From Clostridium sp. (lineage in GTDB: Bacteria > Bacillota > Clostridia > Clostridiales > Clostridiaceae): 40,907 nucleotides of DNA. Position 1 is the stretch's first letter. The number at the start of each line of letters is the position of its first letter. Location: NCBI GenBank assembly GCA_017435645.1, contig JAFSER010000038.1, positions 1 to 40,907 of the forward strand, given 5' to 3'. Below, in pieces: positions 10,594-20,302 of the stretch. The position numbers were made by a program, and so were the translations under genes. A model generated the notes under the pieces. The model was not told the DNA's origin. It saw nothing but the letters and a program-made list of their open reading frames with translations, and searched no databases.

Positions 10594-12090
10594 TTGAAAG
10601 AAGATAGCTTTTTAAAAAATTCCATACTTCTTACTTTATCAAATATAACTACTGGTATATTAGGATTTATTTTTTCAATTTACTTATCCAATCTTATAGG
10701 TCCAGTAGGAGTTGGGCTGTATGGCCTAGTAATGCCTATCTATAACCTTTTTATTTGTCTTATGACAGCTGGAATTATCGCCGCTATCTCTAAAGTTTCT
10801 GCTGTATATAAATCAAAAGGGCAATATAATAATATAAGTAAAACTATTAAATCTGTTGCTAGTTTTAATGTAGTATGGTCAATAATTATAGGAATATCTG
10901 TATTTTTTCTAGCTCCCCTTATTAGCAAATATGGAATTCATGACGTGCGTACTGTTAACGCTATCAGAATAACATGTCCAGCTATGGTATTTATCGCACT
11001 ATCAAATATATTAAAAGGATATTTTTATGGGGTTTCTAAAATAGTTATTCCATCCTTTATTGATATTCTAGAAAAAGCAATGCGTATTCTTACTATTACA
11101 TTGTTAATTATGGCTTTTAATGCAACATCTATTACGTCTCTTGTAACACTAGCTTATTTGTCATTAGCAATTGGTGAATTACAAAGCTTAATTTTACTAT
11201 ATATATATTATAAAAATCTCTCTAAAAAACTTCCACCTTCTAATGATAAACCAGAAAGAACTTCACAATTATTATTCAATGTTTTAATAACAGCTCTTCC
11301 CTTATGTTTAAATGGATTCCTTGGTAATTTATTTGGTACTGCTTCTACACTTTTAGTACCACGAAGATTAATTGTTGCTGGCTTTGATTCTGTTACAGCA
11401 CTAGGGATGATAGGTAAATTTACTGGAATGGCCTTAACTATTGTTACCTTCCCTATGATAGTTATTATGTCAATAAATTCATTAATAGTTCCAGATCTTT
11501 CTGAAACAATAAGTAAACGAGAATACTACAATGCAGCAATCAGAATTAAAAAGGTTATGAAAATAGCATTTCTCTTAGGCCTTGCAACTACTGTAATCTG
11601 TAATCTAATTCCTGATTCATTAGGTGAAATGTTTTATGGTAGAGATGATCTTGGTAATTATATAAAAATAGCATCCTTAAGTGCTCCCATTTTCTTTACT
11701 TCTAATACAATGTTTGGAATTTTAAACGGTTTAGATAAGCAAGGTATAATACTTAGAAATTCCTTAATAGTATCCGGTATAGAACTTGTACTACTTTTTA
11801 TTTTTATAGGCATTCCTGGAGTTAATATTATGGGATATGGAATAACATTATTTATAACTTCTAGTATAAGCTTATTTATAAACCTTAGAGAAGTACAGAA
11901 ACACATATATTTAAACTTATCCTTTAGTAACATAATAATTTTCATACTACTTGCTATATTAATTTTTATGATATTAAAAATCTTTAATACTTATATGTTT
12001 AATAATTTCATAATAATAAAAAACCTATTAATTATTTTTATATCATTTGTACTTTTTTCAGTACTAAGTTTTTTTGGAATTGATGATTAA
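10594..12090 (+). CDS. spoVB: SpoVB-like MOP-family flippase
   Basis: Multidrug/oligosaccharidyl-lipid/polysaccharide superfamily membrane protein, 498 aa with about 14 hydrophobic segments. SNLIGPVGVGLYGLVMPIY and TAGIIAAISKVSAVYKSKG match the first helices of SpoVB, which is needed for spore cortex synthesis and is thought to move lipid-linked precursors. The start is a TTG (10594-10596) placed 5 nt after GGAGGTGA; the frame also extends to a TTG at 10579, but that one overlaps the SD itself. It converges with the MurJ-like gene downstream. Confidence is high for the family, moderate for the exact role. Confidence 0.8.
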   Translation: MKEDSFLKNSILLTLSNITTGILGFIFSIYLSNLIGPVGVGLYGLVMPIYNLFICLMTAGIIAAISKVSAVYKSKGQYNNISKTIKSVASFNVVWSIIIGISVFFLAPLISKYGIHDVRTVNAIRITCPAMVFIALSNILKGYFYGVSKIVIPSFIDILEKAMRILTITLLIMAFNATSITSLVTLAYLSLAIGELQSLILLYIYYKNLSKKLPPSNDKPERTSQLLFNVLITALPLCLNGFLGNLFGTASTLLVPRRLIVAGFDSVTALGMIGKFTGMALTIVTFPMIVIMSINSLIVPDLSETISKREYYNAAIRIKKVMKIAFLLGLATTVICNLIPDSLGEMFYGRDDLGNYIKIASLSAPIFFTSNTMFGILNGLDKQGIILRNSLIVSGIELVLLFIFIGIPGVNIMGYGITLFITSSISLFINLREVQKHIYLNLSFSNIIIFILLAILIFMILKIFNTYMFNNFIIIKNLLIIFISFVLFSVLSFFGIDD

Positions 12091-12222
12091 TGAAAATTTT
12101 ATATATAATAAATTTCTCATTAATTAAGAGTTATTTTACAACTACTTCTTTTATTTAGTTTAAATATCATCCTATTAATCTTATACCTATTTTCATTAAA
12201 TGTAAATACTGTAATAAATTCA

Positions 12223-12250
12223 AAGAAGGTACTTTTTCAAGTACCTTCTT
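12223..12250. terminator. convergent bidirectional terminator
   Basis: A perfect 12-bp stem (arms 12223-12234 and 12239-12250) has a 4-nt TTTC loop. It lies between the spoVB-like gene on plus and the MurJ-like gene on minus, only 5 bases from the latter's stop. Plus transcripts run into ATTTATT, minus transcripts into TTTGAATTTATT, so it can serve both. Confidence 0.8.
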
Positions 12251-12255
12251 ATTTA

Positions 12256-13872
12256 TTACAATAATTTTTTTCTTAATCTTCTAGGAAGCATATTAATTAT
12301 TTTTGGTGATATTAAATCTAAATCATCTCCCTTAATTCCACCAAGATTTATCATAGTATATAAATATACTATTCCACCTATTCCTATTAAAATTACCACT
12401 GCTAATCCAGTTAATATTCTTCCTAAACCCAAAGATTCAACAACCTTCATAACAGGATATTTAGCAACAAAAATTACTATTAGCATTATTATAGAACTAA
12501 TTGTAGGCATTATTGCTTGAGCTACTATAGGTATATTTACTTTAAAGAATTCTTTAATCTTCCTATGATTTATAACAGTCGGTATAATAAAGGACACAAA
12601 TGTTCCTATCACTGCACCTATTATATTAACACTTGGAATAGATACTAATACTATATTTATAATTATTTTAGCAATTAAACCTAAGCTTGCTGAAAAAATT
12701 ATTAAATATAACTTATTAATTCCTTGTAAAATTACATTTTGAATAGTTGTTATGGACATAAATATTAGTAAAGTTGAACCATATATAAGTAATTCATATC
12801 CTGAAGAAGAGTTGAATAAAAATCTATATATTTCTTTAGCTAATATAGCTAAACCTAGGGTAGCTGGCATTACTATTATATACATCATTCTAAAAGCATA
12901 GCTTGTTTGTTTCTTTAAGTCTTTTTTATTTTTATTAACAAACGCTTGTATTATCTTTGGAAATATTGATGTCCCAAGTGCTGTTACTATTGCTAGTGGT
13001 ACATATATTAATGCTTTATAGTAAGAAAGAGTTGCTGTCATGTTATCTATTTTATCAGCAACAAAGCCTGCTGTTTCTAAACTCCTAGCTAAAGTTATAC
13101 TATCTATAACTCCTGCAAAATTTTGAACTGCTGCAACTAAAGTTATTGGTAAAGCATATTTAAATAGCTTTTTAAGTATTCTTCTATCAGATACTTTTTT
13201 TCTACTTGGATCATGCTTTAATTCTGCTTCTTCATCATAATCTTTTTTATTATAAATATAAAGTATATATATAATAGCTACTATTGCACCTAATGATGTT
13301 CCTACAGTTCCTCCCGCACTTCCCCATTCTAAACTGTCTGTTATAGCCATTAATAATGCTGCAAAAACAAGACTTAATATAACATTAACCAATTGTTCAA
13401 TAATTTGAGAAATAGCTAGGGACTCCATTTCTTCAACAGCTTGCATATACCCTCTATAGCCTGCTAAAACAGCAGCAAATATTAAAGCTGGACCTAAAAA
13501 TACAAAAGTCCATGCTGATCTTTCTCTGCTAATTAAATTTGATATAGGAAACGCTAAAATCATAAATATACTTGATATTACTATACTTATAATTGCTAAA
13601 TACATTACTGCTAACTTCATAGCTCTTAATGCATCCTTATGGTTCCCTCTCTCTCTAAGCTCAGTAACTACTTTTGTTACAGCTGGCTGAGCCCCTAAGC
13701 TAGTTACAGCAATTAAAAACACAAATATATCATATCCAGCTACATATATACCATATCCTATACTACCTAAAACGCTAGTTAATAATGGTACATATATTGC
13801 TGATAATATCTTACCAGCAATACCAGCTATAGATAATATTAAAAAACCTTTTCCCATTGATTTTTGTTCCAT
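12256..13872 (-). CDS. MurJ/YtgP-like lipid II flippase family protein
   Basis: MOP-superfamily membrane protein, 538 aa from the ATG chosen here, with about 14 hydrophobic helices. GYGIYVAGYDIFVFLIAVTS and QPAVTKVVTELRERGNH resemble YtgP (B. subtilis MurJ), which flips peptidoglycan precursors; SpoVB-type proteins are close paralogues, so the exact substrate is inferred. An upstream TTG (13884) extends the frame by four codons, but GAGG falls inside that extension 6 nt before the ATG, supporting 13872. It directly follows the pseudouridine synthase gene. Confidence 0.75.
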   Translation of the reverse strand: MEQKSMGKGFLILSIAGIAGKILSAIYVPLLTSVLGSIGYGIYVAGYDIFVFLIAVTSLGAQPAVTKVVTELRERGNHKDALRAMKLAVMYLAIISIVISSIFMILAFPISNLISRERSAWTFVFLGPALIFAAVLAGYRGYMQAVEEMESLAISQIIEQLVNVILSLVFAALLMAITDSLEWGSAGGTVGTSLGAIVAIIYILYIYNKKDYDEEAELKHDPSRKKVSDRRILKKLFKYALPITLVAAVQNFAGVIDSITLARSLETAGFVADKIDNMTATLSYYKALIYVPLAIVTALGTSIFPKIIQAFVNKNKKDLKKQTSYAFRMMYIIVMPATLGLAILAKEIYRFLFNSSSGYELLIYGSTLLIFMSITTIQNVILQGINKLYLIIFSASLGLIAKIIINIVLVSIPSVNIIGAVIGTFVSFIIPTVINHRKIKEFFKVNIPIVAQAIMPTISSIIMLIVIFVAKYPVMKVVESLGLGRILTGLAVVILIGIGGIVYLYTMINLGGIKGDDLDLISPKIINMLPRRLRKKLL

Positions 13873-13884
13873 ACTAAACCTCAA

Positions 13885-14856
13885 TTATCTCAATGTAAAC
13901 TTAAATACATCATTTTTTATTTTCTTAAATACCGGTGGTAAACTCTCAATTACAGTCTTATTATTTAAATAATTTAACTTATCCCTTGTTTCTCTAAAAA
14001 TTAATTTATATGCATATAAGTATTGACATTCTAATCCATATTTATTAGCAAAAAATGAATTTAGCTTTCTATCTCCATACTTGTTATCACCTATAATAGG
14101 AGTTCCTAAATGAGCTAGATGAGCTCTTATTTGATGACTTCTTCCTGTTATTAAATCTATTTCTAAGAATGAATAAGCTCCATTAGTCTTTAAAGTTTTA
14201 ACTTCCATAGCTATTTCCTTAGAGTTAGGAATTTTTTCATCATAAATTTTTGAAATATTAGCTTCCTCATTTTTATGGATATATCCCTTATATAAGCCAT
14301 CTTTTATTTTTCCTTTAACTAAGGCATTATAATACTTTTCTACCTTTCCTTCCCTTATTAACTCATTGACACTTCTTAAAGCTTCAAAATTCTTACCAAA
14401 CATAACTATACCTGAAGTGTTCCTATCTAATCTATTACATGGTGCAGGAGTGAAAGTTACTTCATTTTCTGGTAAATAATCTCCCTTTTCATTAAGATAT
14501 GATAATACATAATCTGTTAAACTTGGCTCCTTACCTTTTTCATCAGGATGAACTAATATATTAGGCCATTTTTCAACTATTAATATATTAGAATCCTCAT
14601 AAGTTATCTTCATTCCTCTTGCATTTACTTTTATAAATTTTTCCTCTGGCTTTTCCTTATTGCTCTGTATATATTTAATTTCAACTACATCATCTACTTG
14701 TAGTGTATAATTTTCCTTTTGCTTCTTTCCATTAATCCTTACATCACCTTTTCTTAAAGCCTTAAATATTTTACTTAATGGAACATCCTTTAATAATTTT
14801 CTTAAAAACTTATCTAATCTTTGTCCTGCTTCATTTGTTCCTATTTCTATTCTCAA
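13885..14856 (-). CDS. RluA-family pseudouridine synthase
   Basis: 323 aa. An N-terminal S4 RNA-binding domain (about residues 1-60, RLDKFLRKLLKDVPLSKI) is followed by the catalytic domain. NRLDRNTSGIV carries the catalytic aspartate, and TGRSHQIRAHLAHLGTPIIG is the family's second signature. It isomerises specific uridines in 23S rRNA (RluC/RluD type), though the position modified cannot be read from sequence. The start is TTG with AGGAGTGA upstream. The MurJ-like gene begins just after its stop. Confidence 0.92.
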   Translation of the reverse strand: MRIEIGTNEAGQRLDKFLRKLLKDVPLSKIFKALRKGDVRINGKKQKENYTLQVDDVVEIKYIQSNKEKPEEKFIKVNARGMKITYEDSNILIVEKWPNILVHPDEKGKEPSLTDYVLSYLNEKGDYLPENEVTFTPAPCNRLDRNTSGIVMFGKNFEALRSVNELIREGKVEKYYNALVKGKIKDGLYKGYIHKNEEANISKIYDEKIPNSKEIAMEVKTLKTNGAYSFLEIDLITGRSHQIRAHLAHLGTPIIGDNKYGDRKLNSFFANKYGLECQYLYAYKLIFRETRDKLNYLNNKTVIESLPPVFKKIKNDVFKFTLR

Positions 14857-14920
14857 AGTTAATCACTCCTAGTTTCTATATTCTAAACTATTTTCTCCAT
14901 TGTATTAGATTAATATTATT

Positions 14921-16108
14921 TTAAGCTCTTGTCAAATATTCGTAAGCCATTTGACATTGCATTGCAACTCCAAGAGATAAACAATCTTCATCTATATCAA
15001 ATAAATTGCTATGTGCTGGATAAATAATATTTTTATCTTTATTTCCTGATCCTAAAAAGTAAAAAACAGAAGGTCTTTCATTTGCAAAATAAGCAAAACT
15101 CTCTACTCCCATCTTAGGATGCTCTTGAACTAATACATTTTCTTTTCCAATAATCTTTTCTGCACAACCTTTAAATTTTTCTACCATATCTGAATTATTA
15201 TAAAGATTAGGATATGACTCTTCTATTTCTATATCTGCTGTTGCTCTAGATGATTTTGCTATCCCCTCTACAATTTCCCTCAATCTCTCTTTTGCAAAGG
15301 CTCTATCTTCTCTACTCATAGTTCTAATAACACCACTTATTACAACTTCTTCTGGAATTATATTTTGAGCTGTTCCTCCATGAATAGTACCAACTGTTAC
15401 TACTGCTGGATTAGCCGGCTTAATTTCTCTGCTCACTATAGTTTGAAGTGCTAGTACTATATGGCTAGCAATAACTACAGGATCTACTGCAGTATGTGGA
15501 TAAGCACCATGTCCTCCTGCACCCTTTATTTTTATAGTAAATGGATTTGATGCTGCATTTACAACTCCATCCTTTATCATAATGGTTCCACACTCTAAAG
15601 TTTCTTCTACATGAAGACCACAAATACAATCTACTTTAGGATTTTCTAAAACGCCATCTTTAATCATAAATTGAGCTCCACCTATAGTCTCCTCTGCTGG
15701 CTCAAAAAGTAATTTAATATTTCCACTAAATAAATTTCTATTTTTATTTAATATTTTCGCTGCTCCTAATAGTATTGTAGTATGTGCATCATGACCACAA
15801 GCGTGCATTCTACCTTCTACCTTTGATGAATAATCACATACCTTTTTATCTAATATAGGTAATCCATCAATATCTCCTCTTAGAGCTATTGTCCTATTAC
15901 TTTCTTCTCCTTCCTTAGTTCCTCTTATTATTCCACAAACTCCTGTCTTAGCAACTTCAACATACTCAATCCCCTCCCTAGATAAGAAGTTCTTTATAAA
16001 TTTTGAAGTTTCATATTCCTCCATCCCTAGTTCTGGATGTTCATGTAATACCCTTCTTATTTTTATTAATTCATTTCTAATACTTATTGCCTCTTCTTTA
16101 AAATTCAT
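14921..16108 (-). CDS. M20 family metallo-amidohydrolase
   Basis: About 395 aa, M20D-type aminoacylase / N-acyl amino acid amidohydrolase. Metal and active-site motifs are present: MHACGHDAHT, EPAEE and LHVEET, followed by the dimerisation (lid) domain around TIKIKGAGGHGAYPHTAVDP. The cytosolic enzyme removes acyl groups from amino acids or peptides; the substrate is unknown. The frame opens at 16141, but that ATG has no SD, and a TATAAT sits immediately upstream (about 16145-16150). I therefore choose the ATG at 16108, where family members begin (MNFKEEAI). Its SD is poorly spaced: AAGGAG lies 15 nt upstream. Confidence 0.85.
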   Translation of the reverse strand: MNFKEEAISIRNELIKIRRVLHEHPELGMEEYETSKFIKNFLSREGIEYVEVAKTGVCGIIRGTKEGEESNRTIALRGDIDGLPILDKKVCDYSSKVEGRMHACGHDAHTTILLGAAKILNKNRNLFSGNIKLLFEPAEETIGGAQFMIKDGVLENPKVDCICGLHVEETLECGTIMIKDGVVNAASNPFTIKIKGAGGHGAYPHTAVDPVVIASHIVLALQTIVSREIKPANPAVVTVGTIHGGTAQNIIPEEVVISGVIRTMSREDRAFAKERLREIVEGIAKSSRATADIEIEESYPNLYNNSDMVEKFKGCAEKIIGKENVLVQEHPKMGVESFAYFANERPSVFYFLGSGNKDKNIIYPAHSNLFDIDEDCLSLGVAMQCQMAYEYLTRA

Positions 16109-16180
16109 AAATTCGCCCCATTTCTCCTTATTTATTACCATAATTAAAATTATACATTTTATTTTTTAATTAGTGAATAT

Positions 16181-18172
16181 TTACTTATTTATTGATATAA
16201 GATTATTTTCTATTAATATCTTTAAAGAAAAACTTTTTGTTATATTATCCTTAAACTTTATATTTATTGTATCTTTTATTATATTAACAACTTTACCTTC
16301 TCCATAAACCTTATGTATAACAATATCATTAATATTTATTCCATAAGTTTCATTAGTTTCTACTTCTCTAAACTTTCCTTCCAAAATAAATCTAGATATA
16401 TCTTTAAACTTTCCTTTTTGAGTTTTAGGTGAATACAAATACAAATTATCAATTGCTCTAGTAATTCCCACATAAAATAATCTTCTTTCTTCCTCTATAT
16501 TATCTTCAATGGAAGATCTATGTGGTATAGTATCTTCATTTGCATTAATTAAAAATACATTTTTAAATTCCATCCCCTTAACCCCATGAATAGTACTTAA
16601 AATTACACCTTCTTTTACTTCCTTACTCTCCTCTATACTTTCTTTTACATTTTCTACATGTGAAAGCAATTCTATAATAGTTTTTAATCCACTAGCTGCA
16701 CTTTTAAATTCTTCAACTATATCCTCCAAATCATCTATACTTTGATTATATCTTTGTGAATAATCCTTCAAATAATCAATATATCCAAGCTCTGTAATAA
16801 TATATTGAATAGCTGATGCTAAGGAAAGCTTATTTAAATATATAATATCTTTTCTTAACTCATCTAGCTTTTTAGCTTGATATGGTGGTGTATCCTTTTT
16901 TTCTATTAATATATCAAATGGACACTTATCCTCCCTAAAGGTTCTAACATATTCTAAATTACTTTTACTTATATATCTAAAAGGTTTATTAATTATATAT
17001 AAAAAACTATCTCTATCCTTTATATTAATTGCTAACTTAAGATAAGCTAATATATCCTTTGCTATAAAATGCTCAAAAAAGTTATAGCCTTTATCTAAAA
17101 GCACAAATGGAATCTTCCTTCTTGTAAAGGTATCTATCATGCTTCTAGCTTCTATATTAGTCCTATATAAGACTGCATTTTCATTTATATTATCTAAAGA
17201 TTTTTCTATTATATCTGATATTTCTTCTCCTTGCGCTCTTTCATCATAAGGAGATGAAAACTTTATTATTCCATCATCTTTTTTAAAAGACTCAATTTTC
17301 TTATTATTTCTATTCTTATTATTTCTAATCACTTCTTTGGAAGAATCTACTATATTGCTTTTACTTCTATAATTCACAGATAAATATATTTTCTTTCCAT
17401 TAGTAAATATATTTTGAAATGTAACCATATATTCAGGCTTTGAACCTCTAAAGCTATAAATACATTGATCCTCATCTCCTACTGCAAATAACGAATTATC
17501 TTTATTTATCATTTTTAAAAAAGTTATTTGTAATTCATCACAATCTTGAAATTCATCTACAAGAACATATTTAAATAAATTTTGATACTTACTTAACATC
17601 TTTTTATTATCTTTAAATAAATTAATTATTTTTATAGATAAATCATCAAAATCCCAAAACCCATTTTTCACCTTATGTTCTTCATACTTTTCTAATGCTT
17701 CTAAAAATATATCCTTTGCTATGGTTGGTTTAAATTCATCAACTTCCTTTAAAGAGGTTTTAAATAATGAAATATTATTTAGAACTTCTTTAATTTTATC
17801 TTCACTAACTTCATCGGAATACTTAGCTAATACTGTCTTAATAATTCTATGGGCTATTCCACCTGATATAATATTTATATTATATCCTTCTTTTAAAAGA
17901 ATTTTATAAAATAATCCATGAAAAGTTCCAAAAAAAGGTGCAAACGCCCTATTAAAAACAGTTTTATATCTATTTCTCATGTTATCTGCTGCTGCTCTTG
18001 TGAAAGTAATCACTATTATATTACCTATTTTTATATTTAAGTCATCTACTAAATAATTTACTCTATTAATAATTACTGTTGTCTTACCTGAACCTGGAGC
18101 TGCTACAACTAGAACATTCTTGTCCTTAGCAAAAATTGCTTCCTTTTGATATTTATCTAAACTAATTGCCAT
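16181..18172 (-). CDS. UvrD/PcrA-like superfamily 1 DNA helicase
   Basis: 663 aa, 3'-5' ATP-dependent helicase family. Walker A is APGSGKTT near residue 25; LVDEFQDCD is motif II; GDEDQCIYSFRGS is motif III; LSTIHGVKGMEFKNVFL and RRLFYVGITRA are motifs V and VI. The last 50 residues (INDIVIHKVYGEGKVVNI) resemble the Tudor-like C-terminal domain by which PcrA/UvrD binds RNA polymerase. It is somewhat shorter than PcrA. It likely acts in repair or in resolving transcription-replication conflicts. AAGGAGAA precedes the ATG. It diverges from the nicotinate phosphoribosyltransferase gene. Confidence 0.9.
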   Translation of the reverse strand: MAISLDKYQKEAIFAKDKNVLVVAAPGSGKTTVIINRVNYLVDDLNIKIGNIIVITFTRAAADNMRNRYKTVFNRAFAPFFGTFHGLFYKILLKEGYNINIISGGIAHRIIKTVLAKYSDEVSEDKIKEVLNNISLFKTSLKEVDEFKPTIAKDIFLEALEKYEEHKVKNGFWDFDDLSIKIINLFKDNKKMLSKYQNLFKYVLVDEFQDCDELQITFLKMINKDNSLFAVGDEDQCIYSFRGSKPEYMVTFQNIFTNGKKIYLSVNYRSKSNIVDSSKEVIRNNKNRNNKKIESFKKDDGIIKFSSPYDERAQGEEISDIIEKSLDNINENAVLYRTNIEARSMIDTFTRRKIPFVLLDKGYNFFEHFIAKDILAYLKLAINIKDRDSFLYIINKPFRYISKSNLEYVRTFREDKCPFDILIEKKDTPPYQAKKLDELRKDIIYLNKLSLASAIQYIITELGYIDYLKDYSQRYNQSIDDLEDIVEEFKSAASGLKTIIELLSHVENVKESIEESKEVKEGVILSTIHGVKGMEFKNVFLINANEDTIPHRSSIEDNIEEERRLFYVGITRAIDNLYLYSPKTQKGKFKDISRFILEGKFREVETNETYGININDIVIHKVYGEGKVVNIIKDTINIKFKDNITKSFSLKILIENNLISINK

Positions 18173-18196
18173 ATTCTTCTCCTTATTTTATTATTA

Positions 18197-18226
18197 TTGA
18201 CTACTTATGCTCTAAATAACTATATT
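18197..18226 (+). promoter_or_regulatory. candidate promoter for the nicotinate phosphoribosyltransferase gene
   Basis: TTGACT (18197-18202), an 18-nt spacer and TATATT (18221-18226) form a sigma-A-like promoter 84 bases before the start codon. It lies in the 138-base divergent gap with the helicase gene. Confidence 0.45.
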
Positions 18227-18310
18227 GTAATAATTTATTTAAAGAGGTACAATAGGTATATGTTTTAATATTAAAAGCTTACGTGTTTAACATATTCAAA
18301 GGAGAGAACT

Positions 18311-19777
18311 ATGGAGAATTTAATTAGATTTGATGTAACTAATGAGAGAAATTTAACAATGTTAGTAGATTTTTATGAATTAACTATGGCTAACGGATAT
18401 TTTAATAAAGGAATAGAGAATAAAATAGCTTATTTCGATATGTACTTTAGAAGAGTTCCTGATGCTGGTGGATATTGTATTATGGCAGGGGTTGACCAAC
18501 TTATCCAGTACTTAAACAACTTAAAATTTACTTCTTCAGATATAGATTACTTAAGAGAAAAAAATATTTTTTCAGAAGACTTCTTAGCTTACTTAAAAAA
18601 CTTTAAATTTGAATGTGATGTTTGGGCAATTCCTGAAGGGAATTTTGTATTTCCAAATCAACCATTAGTCATTGTAAGAGGCCCTGTAGTCCAAGCTCAA
18701 TTTATAGAGACTATGATTTTACTTACAATAAATCATCAAACACTTATTGCTACTAAGGCAAATAGAATCTGTAGAGCTGCAAATGGAAGAACTGTAATGG
18801 AATTCGGTTCACGTAGAGCTCAAGGATATGATGGTGCTATCTATGGTGCAAGAGCTTCAATTATAGGTGGATGCGATTCAACAGCTTGTACTATATCAGA
18901 TAAATACTTTAATCTTCCTTCTGTTGGAACTATGGCTCACAGCTGGGTACAATTATTTGATAGTGAATATGAAGCTTTTAAAACTTGGGCAGAAGTTTAT
19001 CCTGATAACTGTTCATTATTAATAGATACATATAATGTTCTTAAATCTGGTCTTCCAAATGCTATAAAAGTATTTGATGAGGTATTAAAACCTTTAGGTA
19101 AAAGACCTAGTGGAATAAGAATAGATTCAGGAGATATTACTTATTTAACTAAAAAATGTAGAAAAATACTTGATTCTGCTGGATACCAAGATTGTAAGAT
19201 AATAATATCTAACTCTTTAGATGAACATATTATAAGAGATGTATTAAATCAAGGTGCTTGTATAGATGCATTCGGTGTTGGTGAAAGACTAATAACTGCT
19301 AAATCAGAGCCTGTTTTTGGTGGTGTTTATAAATTAGTTGCTGTTGAAAATGAAGGTAAAATTATTCCTAAAATAAAAATAAGCGAAAATACTGAGAAGA
19401 TAACTAATCCTGGCTTTAAGAAAATTTATAGAATATACGATAATGATACAAATAATGCTATAGCAGATGTTATTGCATTAAATAATGAAAGTATAGATAC
19501 TAATGAGCCTCTTGAAATTTTCCATCCAATTGAAACTTGGAAAAGAAAGACTGTAACTAACTATTATATTAAAGACTTAATGGTTAAAATATTTGATAAG
19601 GGAAATCAAGTTTATACTAGTCCTTCAGTATTGGAAATTAAAGAGTTTTCAAAAGAGGAAAGTAAAAAGATGTGGCCTGAAATATTAAGATTTGAAAATC
19701 CACATTCATATTACGTAGATTTATCACAAGAATTATGGCAACTAAAACAAGACTTACTTCATAAATGTATTAAATAA
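18311..19777 (+). CDS. pncB: nicotinate phosphoribosyltransferase
   Basis: 488 aa, full length. It makes nicotinate mononucleotide from nicotinate and PRPP in the salvage (Preiss-Handler) route to NAD. Visible signatures are FDMYFRRVPDAGGYCIMAG near the N-terminus, MEFGSRRAQG, the catalytic-histidine block TMAHSWVQLF and the phosphate-binding GIRIDSGDITYL. AAAGGAGAG precedes the ATG. It is monocistronic, ended by a very long palindromic terminator. Confidence 0.95.
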   Translation: MENLIRFDVTNERNLTMLVDFYELTMANGYFNKGIENKIAYFDMYFRRVPDAGGYCIMAGVDQLIQYLNNLKFTSSDIDYLREKNIFSEDFLAYLKNFKFECDVWAIPEGNFVFPNQPLVIVRGPVVQAQFIETMILLTINHQTLIATKANRICRAANGRTVMEFGSRRAQGYDGAIYGARASIIGGCDSTACTISDKYFNLPSVGTMAHSWVQLFDSEYEAFKTWAEVYPDNCSLLIDTYNVLKSGLPNAIKVFDEVLKPLGKRPSGIRIDSGDITYLTKKCRKILDSAGYQDCKIIISNSLDEHIIRDVLNQGACIDAFGVGERLITAKSEPVFGGVYKLVAVENEGKIIPKIKISENTEKITNPGFKKIYRIYDNDTNNAIADVIALNNESIDTNEPLEIFHPIETWKRKTVTNYYIKDLMVKIFDKGNQVYTSPSVLEIKEFSKEESKKMWPEILRFENPHSYYVDLSQELWQLKQDLLHKCIK

Positions 19778-19828
19778 GTTTATTTAATAATTTATAAAAT
19801 ATTATAACACACTTCTATAAATAATGAT

Positions 19829-19888
19829 TTATATTAATATATTAAAAGCTCTATATAGAGCTTTTAATATATTAATATAATCTTTTTA
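19829..19888 (+). terminator. terminator built on a 52-bp perfect palindrome
   Basis: Positions 19829-19880 read identically on both strands (26-bp half-sites, centre between 19854 and 19855), with GAGCTTTTAATA-type arms. TCTTTTTAATT follows on the plus strand, as expected for an intrinsic terminator of pncB. No mismatch was found in the palindrome. The remaining part of the 19778-19989 gap holds a 10-codon ORF on the minus strand with a full SD (see findings). Confidence 0.8.
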
Positions 19889-19989
19889 ATTATACACCTT
19901 ATATAACTTTTTATTCCCTTATAAATATAAAGAAGCTTAACATTGATGTTAACCTCCTTAATTTAAACTGACATATATTAATTTAAGTA

Positions 19990-20211
19990 CTAATAACTAA
20001 TAACCCTCTCATCTTCATCATAACCTAAAAATCTTTCCTGAGAATAATATAAATCCTCAGATAAGTTATCTGATACAGAGGTTTTTCTTTCTAAAGATAA
20101 AAACTCCTTAAAAGGACATATTTCATCTTCATCACTGCTAAAATTCATTGGACACTCTTTATAGCAATTAACACCTTTCTTACTTGTTGACCAAAATGGA
20201 CATTTACTCAT
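19990..20211 (-). CDS. small cysteine-containing protein of unknown function
   Basis: 73 aa, not recognised. The N-terminal half has regularly placed cysteines (MSKCPFWSTSKKGVNCYKEC, then ICPF), including two CPF motifs, which suggests a small metal or FeS site. The C-terminal half is acidic and probably disordered. The frame can extend to a TTG at 20226, but GGAGGGG lies 6 nt before the ATG at 20211, which fixes the start. It is transcribed alone, with a promoter and dyad upstream at 20264-20302. Confidence 0.7.
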   Translation of the reverse strand: MSKCPFWSTSKKGVNCYKECPMNFSSDEDEICPFKEFLSLERKTSVSDNLSEDLYYSQERFLGYDEDERVISY

Positions 20212-20263
20212 ATTCTTCCCCTCCAAACCCCAAAAGTTGAAAATACTATCACATTTTTCTTAT

Positions 20264-20302
20264 ATTATAGTATATATATTTGTTAAAATAAAGTATTTTA
20301 AC
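20264..20302 (-). promoter_or_regulatory. promoter -10 and dyad operator candidate
   Basis: On the minus strand TATAAT (20264-20269) lies about 50 bases upstream of the 73-aa gene. The -35 window (20287-20292) is poor, but it is covered by a perfect dyad GTTAAAATA-AAG-TATTTTAAC (20282-20302), a shape typical of a bound regulator. Between 20303 and 20583 I see only AT-rich sequence without a supported gene. Confidence 0.4.

Noticed and set aside
12091-12222. Small genes between the two flippases
   Set aside because: Only short AT-rich frames without SD; the gap is accounted for by a shared terminator.
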